From: CAZZCU01 sp964652825
Lineage (GTDB): Bacteria; Bdellovibrionota_B; Oligoflexia; Oligoflexales; CAZZCU01
Assembly (NCBI GenBank): GCA_964652825.1
Contig: CAZZCU010000049.1
Location: forward strand, 1-9,584
Reading direction: 5' to 3'
DNA: 9,584 bases
Numbering within the stretch: the first letter of the stretch is position 1; each line of letters begins with the position of its first letter. Both the position numbers and the translations under genes were made by a program. Under the pieces are notes generated by a model. That model saw nothing but the letters and a program-made list of their open reading frames with translations. It searched no databases and had not been told where the DNA came from. Below are positions 6,490-9,584 of the stretch, one piece after another.

Positions 6490-6647
6490 TATGCATTTTG
6501 AATTTATAATTCATGCGGTAACATTCTATTTGTACATAGTAGCATACTTTAACTAGTCGTTGATCAGTGCCAGGTGCTTCCAAACCGGGAAAATGCTATC
6601 ATTACACAAGACACTGCCAATCCAGCAGAGCTTGAACAGGAGATACC
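6490..6647. other. Divergent intergenic region between prepilin genes and doxX-like gene
   Basis: These 158 AT-rich bases must contain the promoters of two divergent units. On the minus strand a TAGAAT hexamer with a poor -35 is the best I can find for the prepilin operon. On the plus strand there is an extended -10 candidate, listed separately. I see no strong inverted repeat or operator. Confidence 0.4.
6594..6602 (+). promoter_or_regulatory. Extended -10 promoter candidate for the doxX-like gene
   Basis: TGCTATCAT combines a TGn extension with a hexamer related to TATAAT, about 45 bases upstream of the ATG. No good -35 hexamer lies 17 bases before it. Weak prediction by eye. Confidence 0.28.
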
Positions 6648-7046
6648 ATGAAAGCGAAGTTGCCACTTGTTGCTCGTCTGATGCTTGGTTTTATCTTTTT
6701 TGCCGGTGGTTTGGTCGGCCTCTTGAACCTAGTGCCACCGCCGCCGGATCTTCCGGAGAAGTTGCAGGCTTTCAACAGCGGTCTAATGGCCAGTGGTTAT
6801 TTCTTTCCGCTTCTAAAAACCACGGAAACCGTATGCGGATTTCTCTTGTTATCAGGAATGTTTGTGCCTCTGGCACTCGTTATGCTAGCACCCGTCGTCG
6901 TCAATATTCTCATGGTACATATCTTCCTGGCGCCTAGTGGACTGCCAATCGCGATTGTCGTCAGCGTACTCTTGATCTACCTGGCTTTCTTCTCCGCACC
7001 GTATTCACCGGTTATCAAGCAATTGCTGCGGAGAAAGCCATTATAA
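6648..7046 (+). CDS. DoxX-family inner-membrane protein
   Basis: A 132-residue, very hydrophobic protein with about four membrane helices (roughly 8-28, 55-74, 75-94 and 99-117) and a basic C-terminus (LLRRKPL), typical of small DoxX-like proteins. The N-terminal VARLMLGFIFFAGG and the central ETVCGFLLLSGMF, with the conserved Glu before the second helix, match the DoxX pattern. The family was named after a thiosulfate:quinone oxidoreductase subunit. Most members have no proven role; some act with redox or oxidative-stress proteins. AGGAGA (6638-6643) gives a good ribosome binding site just before ATG 6648. It is transcribed away from the prepilin genes and converges on the lipoprotein gene, 22 bases apart with no hairpin between them. 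No redox partner gene is adjacent. Confidence 0.82.
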   Translation: MKAKLPLVARLMLGFIFFAGGLVGLLNLVPPPPDLPEKLQAFNSGLMASGYFFPLLKTTETVCGFLLLSGMFVPLALVMLAPVVVNILMVHIFLAPSGLPIAIVVSVLLIYLAFFSAPYSPVIKQLLRRKPL

Positions 7047-7068
7047 AACGCACGAGTAGTATATTTTG

Positions 7069-7641
7069 CTAGTCGTTGGCGACCACGCGGAAGCTAGGAT
7101 TGGCTTGGAGAGTATCGGTCTTAGCGGCAGTGTCACGAAGCAGGATATTTTTCCATTCCACATAGATGTGCAACCGACATTCTCTGCCCTTGCCGCAGGT
7201 GAATGCTTCGGTTGTAACAATGGGAACTGTTGCTAAATCCAGCACCTGAGCGGCGGCATATTTGGATTTAAGTTGTGCCTCTGCTGCAAGCTGTATCGTG
7301 GCGCTGGCAAAAGTATTATTCTCAACACCAGTCACCGGTTGTGAATAGATCACTTGATCGCGATCAATAATTGTAAAGTCTTTTTCTTCCTGGTCCTCGT
7401 AGACATTCACGATTTCCGAGGTTTCCCCCTTGATTAGTTGTATGCCTTGCAGCTTAACGGTTAGCCCGTCAGGTGTTGCATTTCCCTCGGCCCCGGTCGG
7501 CGCTATCGCAATCGTTTTCATATAAACAATAAAATCTTTAGTCGTGGAGATACTGGTGCCGCAGCTTGATAACGGCAAAATCAATGTGCACCACACTACT
7601 GCCAACGGATAAAATCCAAATTTTGCTTTCTGTTCTGACAT
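7069..7641 (-). CDS. Predicted lipoprotein of unknown function
   Basis: A 190-residue protein with a lipoprotein signal: basic N-terminus (KAKFGF), hydrophobic stretch and lipobox LSSC with Cys27. Gly at +2 does not give an inner-membrane retention signal under the E. coli rule, so outer-membrane sorting is likely. The mature part alternates hydrophobic and polar residues, suggesting a mostly beta fold (TVKLQGIQLI 61-70, VIYSQPVTGV 97-106, RLHIYVEWKN 156-165). Two late cysteines (149 and 155) could form a small disulphide loop. I do not recognise the family. AGGA six bases before ATG (7648-7651) is a modest SD. It converges with the doxX-like gene and diverges from the small peptide/aminopeptidase unit across 91 bp. 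Confidence 0.75.
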   Translation of the reverse strand: MSEQKAKFGFYPLAVVWCTLILPLSSCGTSISTTKDFIVYMKTIAIAPTGAEGNATPDGLTVKLQGIQLIKGETSEIVNVYEDQEEKDFTIIDRDQVIYSQPVTGVENNTFASATIQLAAEAQLKSKYAAAQVLDLATVPIVTTEAFTCGKGRECRLHIYVEWKNILLRDTAAKTDTLQANPSFRVVAND

Positions 7642-7732
7642 CCCCTATCCTATCTACATATGTGCGCATAAATGATTGAGATCCCCTTTTATCGGCTTTT
7701 TGGCACGTTTGTTTACTTTTTAACCCTTTTTT

Positions 7733-7915
7733 ATGGGGTTTCCCTTGCAGCAGCGTCTTTTTGGATTTGCTTGCATCGTCTTCGCCGCTCTATGCCTATG
7801 GCACTGCGGTAAATCAGATAAAAGCTCAAGCTCTGCGGATAAAAATCGAGAGTTACCCAACGATTGGAACTTGATCACGGATTGGCAGGGATCAGATTGG
7901 GAGATCGTTGAGTGA
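7733..7915 (+). CDS. Small exported or lipoprotein-like peptide coupled to the aminopeptidase
   Basis: A 60-residue product with a hydrophobic signal-like segment (RLFGFACIVFAALCLWHC), then a Ser-rich polar stretch and an acidic tail with three Trp (DWNLITDWQGSDWEIVE). Cys25 followed by GKSDKSSSS resembles the start of a mature lipoprotein, but LWHC departs from the canonical lipobox because of Trp and His. The ATG at 7733 has no SD. A TTG at 7745 (MQQRLF...) would give an equally good signal sequence, so the start is uncertain. Its TGA overlaps the GTG of the aminopeptidase gene (GTGA), which argues that it is really translated and may drive expression of the downstream gene. No family recognised. 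Confidence 0.6.
   Translation: MGFPLQQRLFGFACIVFAALCLWHCGKSDKSSSSADKNRELPNDWNLITDWQGSDWEIVE
7899..7903 (+). promoter_or_regulatory. Shine-Dalgarno for the aminopeptidase inside the preceding gene
   Basis: GGGAG lies 8 bases before GTG 7912, within the last codons of the 60-residue gene. It supports the GTG start and the GTGA overlap. Confidence 0.55.
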
Positions 7916-9531
7916 TACGGTTTTCTTCGATTCTTGGCATTTATTTTTTAGCCTTTGCAAGTTGTCAGGCTCAACAACCTCGCCTTTTACCTAAAAAACA
8001 GGCAGAAGGCCTCCTTTTGTGGCAAAGAAATAAGGTTGCACTAGAAAACATCTATAACAATAATTTTAAATATATGGTTATGGTTAGTTATCCTATAGAC
8101 AGTTTTTTAGCACAGTTAAATGATCACCCTGATGCACAAATCCTAACTCGTTATCGTGACGAAGATTCCAAAATGTATCATGCTTTGGTTGGCATTAATT
8201 CGTTGCCAACTCTGGATCATATTGCCGCCCTAGCCCATACTTCCACTGGCTTCAGTTGTGGTAACGTGGAGCTGATTCATCCAGGCTTCGCCTTTACTGC
8301 TTCCGAAACACCGCATCGTTACCCACCAATTTATCCCGAGATGGTATCGTTTGATGCGGTTACGTCCCTTCTCAACGGTGTCGACAAAACGAAAATCACC
8401 GCGACTATGCAAAGTCTTGTCGCCTTAGGCACTCGTCATCACACCGCCAACCCCAGCGCGTCCAATACCGTTAAAAGTCTTTTGAGCACCGCCGGTCAGG
8501 GTTCGACTGTCAAACTATCTGAGTATGCGCACCCGGATACTACCCCACAAAAATCAATCATTGGCAGCATCAACGGTCAGAACAATGATGATGAAATCGT
8601 GATCATCGGCGCACATATCGACAGTATCAATACCGCGGATAATAACACCGCGCCTGGCGCCGACGATAACGCCAGCGGTATCGCCGTCATGGCCGAAACG
8701 CTGCGGCTATTAGCCGTCAATAATCTAAAATTCAAACGCCGCATCGAATTTCATGCCTATGCTGCCGAAGAAATTGGTCTGATAGGTAGTCAGGATATCG
8801 CCGCCGCCTATCGCGGGGCTGGCAAAAAAGTCACGGCGATGCTCCAACTTGACATGACTGCGTATAGCACTGAGAGTTCTGATGACACCATTCATATTGT
8901 CAGCACGGACACCAGTCCGAATCTGCAACGTAGTTTAAAAGATTTATTGCATACGTATTTAGGAGGAAGATTTGCCAGCAGTAATCTAGTCGGCGGTACC
9001 TCTGATCACAAATCCTGGACCAATCAAGGTTTTGCCGCGATTTTTCCTTTTGAAAATCCGCACCATTATAATCCCTTCATTCATTCAGCCGACGATACCA
9101 TGACCAATGTCAACAATCTGAATCTCAGCACCCGCTTTACCAAACTTGCTTTGGCTTTTCTCGCGCACCACGCTGGTCTCGTAAGCATAGCCGATCAAAG
9201 CAACGATCTGATCAACTCAACTTGGAGTTCGTTCACTAAAGACATCGCCATAGCTATCCTCAGGCATGATGGTGGAACCTACCAACTCGCCATCGCCGCA
9301 CCAACCTCGGTCGCAAGCATAGAATTTTGTATGCTTGCCACTAAAGATGCAGCCGGCTGCAATAATGAACGTCTAAGTTTGTCATTTAGCGAAACAAGAA
9401 ATAATCGACATATTTTTTTGACAACGGATCCGATTGATTTTATCGATCACGGCTACTACCGAATTTTTAGTTACGATGAGGCTGATAAACAAGTCGATCA
9501 ACGCTCCGTGCAGTTGATTAAAAAATCATAA
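7912..9531 (+). CDS. Secreted zinc aminopeptidase, M28 family (leucyl aminopeptidase type)
   Basis: A 539-residue exported metallopeptidase that removes N-terminal residues from peptides. An N-terminal hydrophobic segment ends FASCQAQQ. It could be a signal-peptidase I site (CQA/QQ) or a lipobox with Cys18. Residues about 30-160 look like a propeptide region with FSCGNVELI near the place where related enzymes have RCGGF. The catalytic domain runs from about 165 to 425: LGTRHH, GAHIDS (His235), GADDNASG (Asp251), AYAAEEIGL (Glu286 base, Glu287), LQLDMTAY (Asp314) and IHSADD (His391). These are the full two-zinc set as in the Vibrio proteolyticus enzyme. The disulphide loop that enzyme has before SDH is absent here (GGTSDH). 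A further 115-residue beta-rich C-terminal part with Cys473 and Cys483 is unrecognised. GTG start, coupled to the small peptide. The 5' part (about 7980-8180) is clearly more AT-rich than the catalytic part. Confidence 0.92.
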   Translation: MIRFSSILGIYFLAFASCQAQQPRLLPKKQAEGLLLWQRNKVALENIYNNNFKYMVMVSYPIDSFLAQLNDHPDAQILTRYRDEDSKMYHALVGINSLPTLDHIAALAHTSTGFSCGNVELIHPGFAFTASETPHRYPPIYPEMVSFDAVTSLLNGVDKTKITATMQSLVALGTRHHTANPSASNTVKSLLSTAGQGSTVKLSEYAHPDTTPQKSIIGSINGQNNDDEIVIIGAHIDSINTADNNTAPGADDNASGIAVMAETLRLLAVNNLKFKRRIEFHAYAAEEIGLIGSQDIAAAYRGAGKKVTAMLQLDMTAYSTESSDDTIHIVSTDTSPNLQRSLKDLLHTYLGGRFASSNLVGGTSDHKSWTNQGFAAIFPFENPHHYNPFIHSADDTMTNVNNLNLSTRFTKLALAFLAHHAGLVSIADQSNDLINSTWSSFTKDIAIAILRHDGGTYQLAIAAPTSVASIEFCMLATKDAAGCNNERLSLSFSETRNNRHIFLTTDPIDFIDHGYYRIFSYDEADKQVDQRSVQLIKKS

Positions 9532-9584
9532 ACTGCTCTACTCGTGTGTTGCCAACCGCCTCATAATTCTCTCGTTATGAAAGC
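9532..9584. other. Sequence downstream of the aminopeptidase
   Basis: The last 53 bases contain no recognisable gene or terminator hairpin. The window ends before any downstream feature is complete. Confidence 0.5.

Noticed and set aside
6560..6937. Plus-strand frame overlapping the doxX-like gene
   Set aside because: The DoxX frame has a good SD and clear membrane helices. This frame gives a polar, Cys-rich, patternless product.
7642..7732. Partly palindromic TATGTGCGCATA as an operator between the lipoprotein and small peptide genes
   Set aside because: The symmetry is short and imperfect, and no regulator is encoded nearby, so there is too little to call it a site.

Overview
The window looks like chromosome of a Gram-negative bacterium, probably a gammaproteobacterium. 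The grounds are a long (67-kDa type) SppA with an N-terminal membrane anchor, a DdlA-length D-Ala-D-Ala ligase, type IV prepilin-like proteins, lipoproteins and a secreted M28 aminopeptidase of the Vibrio/Legionella kind. I cannot name the genus. There is no rRNA, tRNA, CRISPR array or insertion sequence, and no gene-free stretch longer than about 300 bases.

Layout. Positions 1-201 are an AT-rich leader with an extended -10 promoter candidate, a stem-loop and a strong Shine-Dalgarno (SD) sequence, leading into a TTG-started serine recombinase (202-816, +). Between it and the next, convergent gene sits a near-perfect 33-bp inverted repeat (810-882) that fills the whole intergenic space and overlaps both stop codons. 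From 6489 down to 881 the minus strand carries five co-directional genes: three prepilin-like proteins joined by two ATGA overlaps, then ddl after 66 bp, then sppA after 31 bp. On the plus strand lies a DoxX-family membrane protein (6648-7046), which converges on a predicted lipoprotein gene (7069-7641, -). Divergent from that lipoprotein is a two-gene unit: a 60-residue exported or lipoprotein-like peptide (7733-7915) and an M28 aminopeptidase (7912-9531), joined by a GTGA overlap.

How the genes relate. Almost everything concerns the envelope: peptidoglycan precursor synthesis (ddl), membrane proteolysis of signal peptides (sppA), pilus-like surface proteins, lipoproteins and a secreted peptidase. 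The most unusual part is the prepilin trio. The three proteins share a cysteine pair and a WT-x-[IL]-[YF] signature, so they look like tandem paralogues. Only one keeps the canonical Glu at position +5, and the C-terminal extension lengthens from the first protein to the third. The third carries a segment resembling the core of scavenger-receptor cysteine-rich domains. No pilus assembly ATPase, platform protein, secretin or prepilin peptidase is present here, so these products would have to use machinery encoded elsewhere.
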